A stretch of 10,737 nucleotides of DNA from Verrucomicrobiales bacterium. Its GTDB lineage: Bacteria > Verrucomicrobiota > Verrucomicrobiia > Limisphaerales > UBA1096. The stretch is taken from contig JAPPPH010000127.1 in the NCBI GenBank assembly GCA_028817635.1, positions 1 through 10,737 on the forward strand, written 5' to 3'. The translations under genes and the position numbers were made by a program. This document shows positions 1 through 5,964 of the stretch, in pieces (position 1 is the stretch's first letter; every line of letters starts with the position of its first letter). A model generated the notes under the pieces. It saw only the letters and a list, made by a program, of their open reading frames with translations. It ran no database searches and was not told where the DNA came from.

Positions 1-698
1 TTGCCTCCATGTTGGTCGAGCGCTTTACCTGCTATCATCGTCGGAGCTACGTTTGTAAATCTGGCGTGGGCGACGTGTTGATCGGGGCCGCGGCGACGAT
101 TGCCGACTACAACGGCGCGGAGAAGGCGTCGCACATCCGTGACAAACTGGTGGAGATGACCCATCTCAACGAGACGATTTACGGCACCGGCATCGCCTCC
201 TCGTGGCAGGCGCACCGTACCAGGAGTGGCAACTACCTCAACGACGACATGCTGGCCAACGTGTGCAAACATCACGTCACACGGTTCCCGTACGAGATCA
301 GTCGACTGGCCCAGGACTTGGCCGGAGGGTTGATGGTGACGTTGCCGTCCGAGAGCGATTTTCGTGACAGCGAAACCGGGCCGTTGATCGAGAGATACCT
401 CAAGGGCCGGAGCGAAGTGAGCACCGAGAACCGAATACGTATCCTGCGCCTGATCGAAAACATGACGTTTGGCCGAAACGCCGTGGGTTACCTGACCGAG
501 TCACTGCACGGTGCGGGATCGCCTCAGGCGCAACGCATTCAGATCGCGCGGCAGATGCAGCTCGAATTTAAAAAGCGCTTGGCCAAGGCCTTGGCCGGGA
601 TCGAACCGGAGGCCATGCGGGACGAAATCGCCGGGGAGGTTGGTGACTATTTTGGCCGTGTTTTCAAGCCGCTTGGCCAAGCGGAGGGGGAGGAATGA
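1..698 (+). CDS. abfD: 4-hydroxybutyryl-CoA dehydratase / vinylacetyl-CoA delta-isomerase, C-terminal part (5' end outside window)
   Basis: Reading frame is open to the first base and 231 residues are visible, so the ATG at 9 is internal and not the start. The family (HpaB-like flavoproteins) dehydrates 4-hydroxybutyryl-CoA to crotonyl-CoA in the cytoplasm using FAD and a [4Fe-4S] cluster. Seen here, from memory of the family: ERF-YHR-SY followed by CK-GVGD (visible residues from ATG 4-22), GAAA-IADYNG, KASHI-DKLVEM, LANVCK, TRFPYEI, AGGLMVT-PSE-DF, and TESLHGAGSPQAQRI (163-177). In the Clostridium aminobutyricum enzyme the cluster is held by C99, C103, H292 and C299; the His and last Cys correspond to H10 and C16 here, but the spacing is one residue shorter than I expect. 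The first two Cys lie outside the window. The stop overlaps the next start by 4 bp (ATGA), implying coupling to a membrane protein and a symporter, which suggests use of an imported short-chain acid. Family assignment is firm; exact substrate is not. Confidence 0.9.
   Translation, partial: ASMLVERFTCYHRRSYVCKSGVGDVLIGAAATIADYNGAEKASHIRDKLVEMTHLNETIYGTGIASSWQAHRTRSGNYLNDDMLANVCKHHVTRFPYEISRLAQDLAGGLMVTLPSESDFRDSETGPLIERYLKGRSEVSTENRIRILRLIENMTFGRNAVGYLTESLHGAGSPQAQRIQIARQMQLEFKKRLAKALAGIEPEAMRDEIAGEVGDYFGRVFKPLGQAEGEE
575..588. repeat. Iterated palindrome site 1
   Basis: 10-bp palindrome CTTGGCCAAG (578-587) in GCGCTTGGCCAAGG, inside the dehydratase gene, read as R-L-A-K. A half-copy (CTTGGCC) follows immediately at 590-596. 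Confidence 0.85.
669..684. repeat. Iterated palindrome site 2 (16-bp perfect)
   Basis: CCGCTTGGCCAAGCGG is a perfect 16-bp palindrome at the 3' end of the dehydratase gene, read as P-L-G-Q-A, a different reading frame from site 1. Confidence 0.9.
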
Positions 699-1219
699 AG
701 AAAGCCCCGTTGATCATCCTGATGTGCTGCCTTGGCATCGTGGCAGCACTGGTTTGGGCGGCAATCACGGTGGAGACAACTGCGAGCTTGGCCAAGCCGC
801 ACGCGCTGCAATCGTCAATGCAGACGAGCGGCGGGATGCAGCGCGATCTCGGTATTTGGGCTCCGGGGGTGGTCGTGGGTGTGTTGACGCTGGTGGCAGC
901 GGCTGCAGCGTTTTCGCTGGGGGTGAAACGTACCGCCACGAGGGGCATCGCGGTCGCGGCGGGGCTGAGTCTGATCGCGTTCACCGGGATGATGTTGGCC
1001 CAGCGCAACTATGCCGGTGCGGAGATTCATGCCGTGAGTGGTTGGTTTACCGCTCCGGTAAATTGGCTACTTTTTGGATTGGGGATCTTTCCTGCCGCCT
1101 ATGTGGGGGTGTGGGTGTTTGGTTTTCGGCGCTGGATTTTTTCGCCGGAGGATCAGGCGAAGTTTGATTCGTTGCTGGAACGCAGTCGTTCGGGGGAAAA
1201 CCGGAAGGGTGGTGAGTGA
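695..1219 (+). CDS. Uncharacterised four-helix membrane protein
   Basis: I do not recognise this 174-residue protein. It has four hydrophobic stretches: about residues 5-25 (starting just after MKKAP), 54-75, 83-102 and 123-145, the last ending in FGFRRWIF. A polar loop of roughly 28 residues follows helix 1, and the charged C-terminal tail (about 148-174, many E, R, K, S) is probably cytoplasmic. The start overlaps the stop of the dehydratase (ATGA), preceded by GGAGGGGGAGG at 684-694, an excellent Shine-Dalgarno. Its stop overlaps the symporter start (TGATG). Being locked between an enzyme and a Na+ symporter suggests a small accessory subunit of the transporter. It is too long and has too many helices for the DUF4212-type small subunit known from other symporters of this class, so the idea is inference only. 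Confidence 0.8.
   Translation: MKKAPLIILMCCLGIVAALVWAAITVETTASLAKPHALQSSMQTSGGMQRDLGIWAPGVVVGVLTLVAAAAAFSLGVKRTATRGIAVAAGLSLIAFTGMMLAQRNYAGAEIHAVSGWFTAPVNWLLFGLGIFPAAYVGVWVFGFRRWIFSPEDQAKFDSLLERSRSGENRKGGE
786..797. repeat. Iterated palindrome site 3 (12-bp)
   Basis: GCTTGGCCAAGC, inside the four-helix membrane protein gene, read as S-L-A-K-P in its loop after helix 1. Confidence 0.88.
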
Positions 1220-2691
1220 TGGAAGAGTCGCGATCGACGATCATCATTGGGTTCGTGTTCGCCTATTTCTTGCTGTGCATCGGCGTGGGGCTTTGGGCGA
1301 TGAGTCGGACCAAGTCGACGCACGACTTTTTCATCGCAGGCCGTAACCTTGGGGTGTTCGTGACCGCGATCGCGATCATGTCGTCGACCATGAGTGGCTT
1401 CGGGTTCGTGGGCGGGCCGGGCATGGTTTACTCGATGGGGAGCACATCGTTTTGGATGATCATCTGCGTGACGCTGAGTTATCCACTGGCATATTACCTC
1501 TTGGCCAAGCGGCTGCGATTGATGGCTGAGTTACGAAACGCCGTGTCGCTGCCGGACGTGGTGGTGGCCCGCTACAAAAGCCCGGCGGCGGGCGGGTTGA
1601 CGGCATTGGCAATTCTGCTCGGCGTGATCGGCTACATGTCGGCACAGGTGGCGGCGATGGCTACAGTGCTACAAATCCTACTCGCAGATTTCGTCAGCCT
1701 GTCACTCGGAGCCTGCGCCCTGATCTCGGTTGCGTTACTCGTGTTTTACTGTGTGACCGGTGGGATCATTGCTTCGGTTTATACCGACCTGATACAGGGT
1801 GCGATCATGCTCGTTGCGGCGGTGTTGGTTTTTTTGGCGGCGTTCAACGCGGTCGAGGGCGGGTTTGCCGGGATGTCTGAAACGATCATGAAAGATGATC
1901 CCGGAGCGATGAGCCCGTGGGGCACGAAGGGGATGATCGGTTGTCTTTCGTTCTACTTTGTGTTCGCGCTTGGCTTGGCCGGGCAACCGCACATCGTGAC
2001 CAAGTTCATGATGAATCGAAGCGTGGCGGATGCCCGTTGGTCGCTACCGATCACGGTGATCGGGTTCGGGACGACTGCGCTGCTTTGGATTGGCATCGGG
2101 TTGGCGATGCGCGCGCTGGTGCTGCAGGGCGACCATGCGACGTTGTCAGCCGCGGATCAGGCCGCTCCGGAATTCCTGACCAACTACACCAGCCCGGTGT
2201 TGGCTGGGGTGGTCTTCGCCGGCTTGTTTGCCGCGATCATGTCGACCGTAGATGCGTTTCTCAACATCGGCGCGGCGGCGGTGGTGCACGATATCCCCAA
2301 GGCGTTCGGCAAAACGGTGAATCGTGAACTGCTATGGGCAAGGGTGGCCACGGTGTTGATCGCCCTGCTTGCGACCGGGTTCGGACTATACGGCGGCGAA
2401 TTGGTCGGCCTATTGGCGGCGTTCGGGTGGGGGACGTTTGCGGCAGCACTGGTTCCGACCGTGGGCATTGGGCTCAACTGGAAACGCGCCACGCCGGCCG
2501 CCGCCTGCGTGGCGATTGCAGTGAGTTTGCTGGTCAATTTTTCGATTAAGGTATTCGCTATTCCCATGCCGTTTGGGATCGATCCCGGTGCGGTGGCGTT
2601 GCTGGTTTCGCTGGTGCTCTTCATCGGAATCTCGCTTTGCAGTCGGCCGGCTCCGATCGATCCCGACATTGAGGAGGTCATGGAACTTTGA
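1219..2691 (+). CDS. Sodium:solute symporter (SSS family, PutP/PanF-like)
   Basis: 490-residue inner-membrane Na+/substrate symporter, full length for the family, with about 13 hydrophobic segments. Family marks visible: FFIAGRNLG (38-45) after helix 1, SSTMSGFGFVGGPG (55-68) in the unwound first core helix, GGIIASVYTDLIQG (181-194), GQPHIVTKFM (255-264), and FAAIMSTVDAFL (337-348), whose Ser-Thr pair matches the Na+-site residues S340/T341 of E. coli PutP. The position of PutP Asp55 is a Thr here, which is more like PanF-type members than proline carriers. I chose ATG 1219, which overlaps the previous stop as TGATG; the GTG at 1216 would add one residue. AGGGTGG at 1206-1212 is a suitable ribosome binding site. 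Coupling to a 4-hydroxybutyryl-CoA dehydratase gene suggests a monocarboxylate or hydroxy acid as substrate, but substrate cannot be read from sequence. Confidence 0.93.
   Translation: MEESRSTIIIGFVFAYFLLCIGVGLWAMSRTKSTHDFFIAGRNLGVFVTAIAIMSSTMSGFGFVGGPGMVYSMGSTSFWMIICVTLSYPLAYYLLAKRLRLMAELRNAVSLPDVVVARYKSPAAGGLTALAILLGVIGYMSAQVAAMATVLQILLADFVSLSLGACALISVALLVFYCVTGGIIASVYTDLIQGAIMLVAAVLVFLAAFNAVEGGFAGMSETIMKDDPGAMSPWGTKGMIGCLSFYFVFALGLAGQPHIVTKFMMNRSVADARWSLPITVIGFGTTALLWIGIGLAMRALVLQGDHATLSAADQAAPEFLTNYTSPVLAGVVFAGLFAAIMSTVDAFLNIGAAAVVHDIPKAFGKTVNRELLWARVATVLIALLATGFGLYGGELVGLLAAFGWGTFAAALVPTVGIGLNWKRATPAAACVAIAVSLLVNFSIKVFAIPMPFGIDPGAVALLVSLVLFIGISLCSRPAPIDPDIEEVMEL
1500..1509. repeat. Iterated palindrome site 4
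   Basis: CTTGGCCAAG followed by CGG, inside the symporter gene, read as L-L-A-K-R in a cytoplasmic loop. Confidence 0.85.
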
Positions 2692-2720
2692 TTGACATGT
2701 CTCGTCCGGAATGGTGCGAT
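2692..2720 (+). promoter_or_regulatory. Possible sigma-70-type promoter for the NIPSNAP gene
   Basis: A perfect -35 hexamer TTGACA (2692-2697) is followed after exactly 17 bp by TGCGAT (2715-2720), a 3/6 match to TATAAT that keeps the first T and the final AT and carries an upstream TGn extension (2712-2714). It would start transcription near 2727, just ahead of ATG 2742. It begins directly after the symporter stop. The weak -10 keeps confidence low. Confidence 0.3.
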
Positions 2721-2741
2721 GCGCCGCGAACTCTTCGAGCT

Positions 2742-3161
2742 ATGTTGAAAAAAACAAATACGTTCATGGCGTTGCTGGCGGCTCTTTTTGTCAGCACGAT
2801 CTTCGGTCTGGAATCCGCGCAGGCGGAGGAAAAAAACCGCCTCTTCGAAATCCGCACCTACTATGCCAACGAGGGTAAACTGGATGCGCTGAAGGCCCGT
2901 TTTCGCGACCACACCGTGGCGCTGTTCAAGAAACACGGCATGACCAATATCGGCTACTGGGTGCCGGTCGATAATAAGGACAACAAACTGGTCTACATCC
3001 TCGCCTTCCCCAACAAGGAGGCCCGCCAGAAGGCTTTTCAGGGATTTGTCAATGACCCGGCCTGGAAGGCCGCCTACAAGGCCTCGACCAAGGACGGTAA
3101 GTTGGTGAAGAAGATCGACAGCGAATTCCTTACCGGAACCGATTTCTCGGCGATCAAGTAG
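2742..3161 (+). CDS. Secreted NIPSNAP-family protein
   Basis: 139 residues. The first 28 form a classic Sec signal peptide: positive MLKK, hydrophobic core of about residues 8-22, and a probable cleavage after SAQA (25-28). The mature part matches the NIPSNAP family (ferredoxin-like alpha/beta-barrel fold): FEIRTYYANEGKLDALKARF (35-54), HTVALFKKHGM (57-67), IGYW-PVD (70-77), LVYILAFPNKEARQKAF (83-99) and DPAWKAAY (105-112). The role of bacterial NIPSNAP proteins is poorly known; exported members are common in Verrucomicrobia and Planctomycetes and often sit near catabolic enzymes. I chose ATG 2742 because it gives the signal peptide. In-frame TTG 2688 and ATG 2697 would add a non-hydrophobic polar stretch in front of it. 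The gene is 50 bp behind the symporter and ends at a strong terminator. Confidence 0.88.
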   Translation: MLKKTNTFMALLAALFVSTIFGLESAQAEEKNRLFEIRTYYANEGKLDALKARFRDHTVALFKKHGMTNIGYWVPVDNKDNKLVYILAFPNKEARQKAFQGFVNDPAWKAAYKASTKDGKLVKKIDSEFLTGTDFSAIK

Positions 3162-3178
3162 GGCAATTTAATTTGAAG

Positions 3179-3209
3179 AAAAGGCGGACTTCAGCAGTCC
3201 GCCTTTTTT
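3179..3209 (+). terminator. Rho-independent terminator after the NIPSNAP gene
   Basis: Perfect 12-bp stem: AAAAGGCGGACT (3179-3190), loop TCAGC (3191-3195), AGTCCGCCTTTT (3196-3207), with six T in a row at 3204-3209. It lies 17 bp after the NIPSNAP stop and separates the acid-uptake block from the oxidoreductase operon. The A-rich left flank means it may also work on the opposite strand. Confidence 0.92.
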
Positions 3210-3289
3210 GTCGGGCGAATCCCGCTGGGACAAGCGGGAGCTTGCACTTGGCCAAGCGCAGGCGTAGCGTCCCGTCTTTATTTTCGGTT
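3210..3289 (+). promoter_or_regulatory. Leader of the oxidoreductase operon with alternative small hairpins
   Basis: About 80 bp between the terminator and the ATG at 3290. It holds CCCGCT (3221-3226) and AGCGGG (3233-3238), a 6-bp stem with a 6-nt loop, and an overlapping CAAGC (3231-3235) / GCTTG (3240-3244) stem with loop GGGA. The second cannot form together with the first. The same GCTTG could instead pair with CAAGC at 3253-3257, inside the iterated palindrome. I see no convincing promoter and no clear ribosome binding site before the ATG. This could be a leader structure or a decayed repeat. Confidence 0.3.
3247..3256. repeat. Iterated palindrome site 5 (intergenic)
   Basis: CTTGGCCAAG followed by CGC, in the untranslated leader of the oxidoreductase operon, 33 bp before the start codon. 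Confidence 0.85.
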
Positions 3290-4591
3290 ATGAGTAAATC
3301 AACACCTCTCAACGAAGCCAGCCGCCGGGACTTTCTCAAGACCTCGTCCTCGGCTGCCGTGGCTGGAGCCGCATCACTCAACTTCATCTCGCGCAGCAGT
3401 GCCTACGCGCAAAACAGCGACACGATCCGCGTGGGATTGGTCGGCTGTGGCGGACGCGGCACCGGTGCTGCCAATCAGGCGCTGTCGGCTGACGACAATG
3501 TGAAACTCACCGCAGTTGCGGATGTTTTTCCTGACAAGGTCGACCGTGCGGTGAACATTCTCAAAAAACAGCACGAGAAAAAAGTGGACGTGCCGCATCA
3601 GTTCGTCGGTCTGGATTCCTACCAAAAGCTGATCGACAGCGGGGTGGACATGGTGATTCTCGCGACACCACCGGGATTTCGTCCATTGCACTTTCGCGCG
3701 GTAGTTGAGGCCGGCAAGCACTGCTTCATCGAGAAACCGATGGCCACCGATGCGCCGGGCGTGCGTTCAATTCTCGATTCGGTGAAGATTTCGAAACAAA
3801 AGAACCTCGCGATCGTGGCCGGCTTCTGCTGGCGCTACGAGTTTGAGCGCCGCGCATTTTACGAGCGGATTCTTGGTGGGGAGATTGGCGATGTGCAGTC
3901 GATCTACGCAACCTACCTGACCGGTCCGGTGAAGCCGATGCGCCCGGACTCCGCCCGCGACGAGAACTGGAGCGATATCGAGTGGCAGGTGCGCAACTGG
4001 TATAACTTTACTTGGCTCAGCGGGGACGGGCTCGTCGAGCAGGCCGTACACAGTGTCGACAAGATCGCTTGGGCCATGGGTGACACGCCACCCATTAGCT
4101 GCACCGCTGTCGGTGGTCGCGGCATACCGAACCACAGTGGCAACATCTTCGACCACATCGAGGTGAATTATCTGTACCCCAACGGCGTGCGCGCCTACAT
4201 GGCTCAGCGCCAACAGCGCCGTTGCCACAATGAAAACAACGACTACCTGCTTGGCACGAAAGGGCGGGGCGACATTGCTCGTGGCGTTTTCATCGAGAAC
4301 GCCAAGGGCCGCTGGAAGTACGAGGGCAAGCGCGAGAACATGTATCAGGTCGAGCACAACGAGTTGTTCAAGTCCATCCGTGACGGCGAACCGATCAACA
4401 ACGGCGAGCGCATGGCACTCAGCACTATGATGTCGATCATGGGTCGTACTGCCGCCTACACCGGCAAAGAGATCACCTACGAACAGGCGCTCAACTCCAA
4501 GGAAGATCGTTATCCAAAAGACATGAACTGGGAGACCGGCAAACACACGCCGCCGCCAGTCGCTCAACCCGGCATTACCCCGTTTGTTTAA
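3290..4591 (+). CDS. Tat-exported Gfo/Idh/MocA family oxidoreductase
   Basis: 433 residues. N-terminal twin-arginine leader SRRDFLK (11-17), hydrophobic/Ala-rich stretch (19-30), likely cleavage after AYA (38-40). Then a Rossmann domain with RVGLVGCGGRG (47-57, the GxGxxG turn that binds NAD(P)), an acidic residue in AVAD (75-78), LATPP (124-128) and the family hallmark EKP (148-150). The C-terminal half is the alpha/beta Gfo/Idh/MocA domain, with DGLVEQAVHSVDKIAW around the catalytic His region and a terminal YTGKEITYEQAL. Members oxidise or reduce a sugar or cyclitol hydroxyl; the periplasmic Zymomonas glucose-fructose oxidoreductase, also Tat-exported with bound NADP, is the precedent for an exported one. 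The start at 3290 gives the Tat leader directly; the frame is open further upstream but that part overlaps the terminator. It ends 4 bp before the next gene. Substrate unknown. Confidence 0.93.
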   Translation: MSKSTPLNEASRRDFLKTSSSAAVAGAASLNFISRSSAYAQNSDTIRVGLVGCGGRGTGAANQALSADDNVKLTAVADVFPDKVDRAVNILKKQHEKKVDVPHQFVGLDSYQKLIDSGVDMVILATPPGFRPLHFRAVVEAGKHCFIEKPMATDAPGVRSILDSVKISKQKNLAIVAGFCWRYEFERRAFYERILGGEIGDVQSIYATYLTGPVKPMRPDSARDENWSDIEWQVRNWYNFTWLSGDGLVEQAVHSVDKIAWAMGDTPPISCTAVGGRGIPNHSGNIFDHIEVNYLYPNGVRAYMAQRQQRRCHNENNDYLLGTKGRGDIARGVFIENAKGRWKYEGKRENMYQVEHNELFKSIRDGEPINNGERMALSTMMSIMGRTAAYTGKEITYEQALNSKEDRYPKDMNWETGKHTPPPVAQPGITPFV

Positions 4592-4595
4592 ACCG

Positions 4596-5516
4596 ATGTC
4601 CATTCAACTCAACCGCAGGGATTTCGCCAAGGCAGGCGGCTTGGCCCTTGCCACCGCAGCACTGCCCGCACTTGGCCAAGCGGCCGAAGAAAAACCGCGA
4701 CTCAAGCCGCGCATCCTCAAGTCAATCAAGTTCGGCATGTTCGGGGAGAAACTCTCCATCGCCGAGAAGTTCAGAGTATTGGAAGAGATCGGCTACGATG
4801 GCGTCGAACTCAACAGTCCCGGTGGCGTTAACAAGGACGAAGCTCTGGCGGCCAGCCGCGAGACCGGTTTTCCGATTCACGGTGTGGTGGATTCCATCCA
4901 TTGGGGCACACGCCTGTCATCGCCCGACAAGGCCACCCGGCGTAAGGGCTTGGAGGGGCTCAAGACAGCCATCCGCGATACCAGCAAGGTCGGGGGATCG
5001 GCCGTGCTACTCGTCCCCGGTGCCGTGCGCGATGCCAAAAACGAAAACGCCGAGCAGGTGTGGGATCGCTCCATCGAGCAGATTCATTTTGCACTCCCCT
5101 TGGCGGCCAAGCTGGGTATCCATATCCTGATCGAAAATGTTTGGAACGGTTTCCTGTACGATCCGAAAGGCGACAACAACCAGACCGCCGATCAGTTGGC
5201 CAAATACTTGGATGAGATCAACAGCCCCTGGGTGGGGAGCTATTTTGACATCGGCAATCACCAGCGCTTCGGCAAACCCGCTGAATGGATTCGCACGCTG
5301 GGCAAGCGGATTGTGAAACTGGATGTGAAGGACTGGGGTAAATCAAACGGCTTCTGCAAGATCGGCGATGGCGATGTCGACTGGCCGGACGTGAGGACGG
5401 CGCTTGGCGAGATCGGTTTCACCGGCTGGTCCACCGCCGAGGTCGGTGGCGGCGACCGCAAACGAATCAAGGAAATTCACGACCTAATGGACAAAAACCT
5501 CCTCTGCAAAGTCTGA
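4596..5516 (+). CDS. Tat-exported sugar phosphate isomerase/epimerase-like TIM-barrel protein
   Basis: 306 residues. Twin-arginine leader NRRDFA (6-11), Ala/Leu-rich core (13-26), likely cleavage near GQA (27-29). The rest is an AP-endonuclease-2/xylose-isomerase-like TIM barrel: IGYDGVELN (65-73), IHGVVDSIHW (94-103), AVLLVPG (136-142), LIENVWN (178-184), YFDIGNH (216-222), VKLDVKDW (240-247) and WSTAEVGGGD (278-287). E180, D218, H222 and E282 are the likely metal-ligand set. Family members isomerise or epimerise ketoses, keto-cyclitols or related sugars. ATG 4596 is preferred over TTG 4584 because it lies 4 bp after the oxidoreductase stop and keeps the leader compact. Co-transcription with an exported Gfo/Idh/MocA enzyme suggests successive steps on one oxidised sugar. 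The last nine codons and 3' flank are the source of a tandem duplication. Confidence 0.92.
   Translation: MSIQLNRRDFAKAGGLALATAALPALGQAAEEKPRLKPRILKSIKFGMFGEKLSIAEKFRVLEEIGYDGVELNSPGGVNKDEALAASRETGFPIHGVVDSIHWGTRLSSPDKATRRKGLEGLKTAIRDTSKVGGSAVLLVPGAVRDAKNENAEQVWDRSIEQIHFALPLAAKLGIHILIENVWNGFLYDPKGDNNQTADQLAKYLDEINSPWVGSYFDIGNHQRFGKPAEWIRTLGKRIVKLDVKDWGKSNGFCKIGDGDVDWPDVRTALGEIGFTGWSTAEVGGGDRKRIKEIHDLMDKNLLCKV
4671..4680. repeat. Iterated palindrome site 6
   Basis: CTTGGCCAAG followed by CGG, inside the first isomerase gene, read as L-G-Q-A at the predicted signal peptide cleavage site. Confidence 0.85.
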
Positions 5517-5625
5517 TCCACGCGAAAACAATCTAAATAAAAACGGGCTCAAACAATGGACAAACACCTCCTCGGCAAAGGCTGATCCAAACGCGAAATT
5601 AATCGAAACAAAAACGGGCTCAAAC
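5486..5625 (+). repeat. Decayed tandem duplication (about 69 bp x 2) of the gene 3' end and half a terminator
   Basis: Copy 1 is 5486-5554 and copy 2 is 5555-5625. By eye they differ at seven positions plus a 2-nt insertion (about 90% identical). Copy 1 contains the last nine codons and stop of the isomerase gene (MDKNLLCKV, stop). Copy 2 repeats them as MDKHLLGKG plus stop, outside any gene. Both copies end in AAAAACGGGCTCAAAC, the left arm of the terminator; only copy 2 is followed by the right arm. Confidence 0.9.
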
Positions 5626-5639
5626 GAGCCCGTTTTTTT
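5610..5639 (+). terminator. Rho-independent terminator, probably bidirectional
   Basis: CGGGCTC (5615-5621), loop AAAC, GAGCCCG (5626-5632), extended by AAAAA (5610-5614) against TTTTT (5633-5637); seven T at 5633-5639. It ends the oxidoreductase-isomerase operon. On the minus strand the same stem is followed by TTTTTGTTT, so it may also stop the convergent operon, whose last gene ends at 5965. The left arm exists twice (see the tandem duplication), the first at 5545-5550. Confidence 0.9.
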
Positions 5640-5640
5640 G

Positions 5641-5654
5641 CGCTTGGCCAAGCG
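5641..5654. repeat. Iterated palindrome site 7 (14-bp perfect, intergenic)
   Basis: CGCTTGGCCAAGCG directly after the bidirectional terminator. A second copy with one mismatch, CGCCTGGCCAAGCG, follows at 5705-5718. Confidence 0.9.
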
Positions 5655-5736
5655 AGAAGTTGGAGGGACGAGCCAGCGAGTCCATAAACCGAACGCACCG
5701 TCGCCGCCTGGCCAAGCGATTTGCTGGAACGGTACT

Positions 5737-5785
5737 TTCTCCCCCAGGTAGGGGGAGAAGGTGGCCGGAGGCCGGATGAGGGGGG
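5737..5785. repeat. Left hairpin unit of an inverted repeat pair
   Basis: Perfect 9-bp stem TTCTCCCCC (5737-5745), loop AGGTA, GGGGGAGAA (5751-5759), followed by a GGCC-GGA-GGCC mini-hairpin (5763-5773) and GGATGAGGGG (5774-5783). This layout resembles the common intergenic hairpin repeats with a CTCCC/GGGAG stem and a GGATGAGGG tail seen in many bacterial genomes. Its partner lies inverted at 5848-5883. Confidence 0.75.
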
Positions 5786-5796
5786 CGTATGGAACA

Positions 5797-5834
5797 AGTT
5801 TGGTGCGAAGGATTCATTGGGTTGTTACCAAACT
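5797..5834. repeat. Inner inverted repeat between the two hairpin units
   Basis: AGTTTGGT (5797-5804) and its exact reverse complement ACCAAACT (5827-5834), separated by 22 bp. It sits almost centrally between the outer hairpin units, giving the whole stretch nested symmetry. Confidence 0.55.
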
Positions 5835-5847
5835 AAAAAAGGTACGA

Positions 5848-5883
5848 CCCTCACCCCGACCCTCTCCCTGTCCAGGGAGAGGG
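5848..5883. repeat. Right hairpin unit of an inverted repeat pair
   Basis: CCCTCACCCCGA (5848-5859) followed by a perfect 11-bp stem CCCTCTCCCTG (5860-5870), TC, CAGGGAGAGGG (5873-5883). Read on the minus strand it has the same order as the left unit: CTCCC/GGGAG stem, then GGGTGAGGG. It lacks the GGCC mini-hairpin of the left unit. Confidence 0.75.
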
Positions 5884-5964
5884 AGCATTGAGGTCTGCAC
5901 AAAACGATTATGTTCCCTAGTCAGTTGTTGCCTTGGCCAAAACCAAGCCATTCGGCTCTGTTCG

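Larger units (their letters stand above)
5640..5964. other. Repeat-rich convergent intergenic region, no gene seen
   Basis: About 325 bp between the terminator and the end of the leftward operon. I see no coding sequence with family resemblance. It holds a perfect 14-bp copy of the iterated palindrome (5641-5654), a one-mismatch copy CGCCTGGCCAAGCG (5705-5718), a small GGAC/GTCC stem near 5667-5682, the inverted pair of hairpin units (5737-5883), and an 8-bp palindrome core at 5933-5940. Short open frames crossing this region follow the repeats and look accidental. Confidence 0.7.

Noticed and set aside
9..11. ATG as start of the dehydratase gene
   Set aside because: It would leave only the C-terminal half of the family; the frame is open to base 1 and ERF-YHR is an internal motif.
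2184..2936. Long open frame on the minus strand (250 codons) opposite the symporter and NIPSNAP genes
   Set aside because: It is the complement of two well-supported genes, its product is low-complexity and matches no family I know, and no ribosome binding site is seen.
3242..3270. Promoter TTGCAC - 17 bp - TAGCGT before the oxidoreductase operon
   Set aside because: Only 3/6 matches at each hexamer and it overlaps the iterated palindrome, so it is indistinguishable from chance.
3173..3289. Possible 39-residue N-terminal extension of the oxidoreductase
   Set aside because: It would be translated through the terminator hairpin, its residues are basic and unrelated to the family, and it would bury the Tat leader.
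3767..4603. Long open frame on the minus strand (278 codons) opposite the oxidoreductase gene
   Set aside because: Antisense shadow of a clear Gfo/Idh/MocA gene; the translation shows no domain.
5932..5950. CTTGG/CCAAG hairpin as terminator of the leftward operon
   Set aside because: The stem is only 5 bp and no T-run follows on the minus strand; the hairpin at 5610-5639 is a better candidate.
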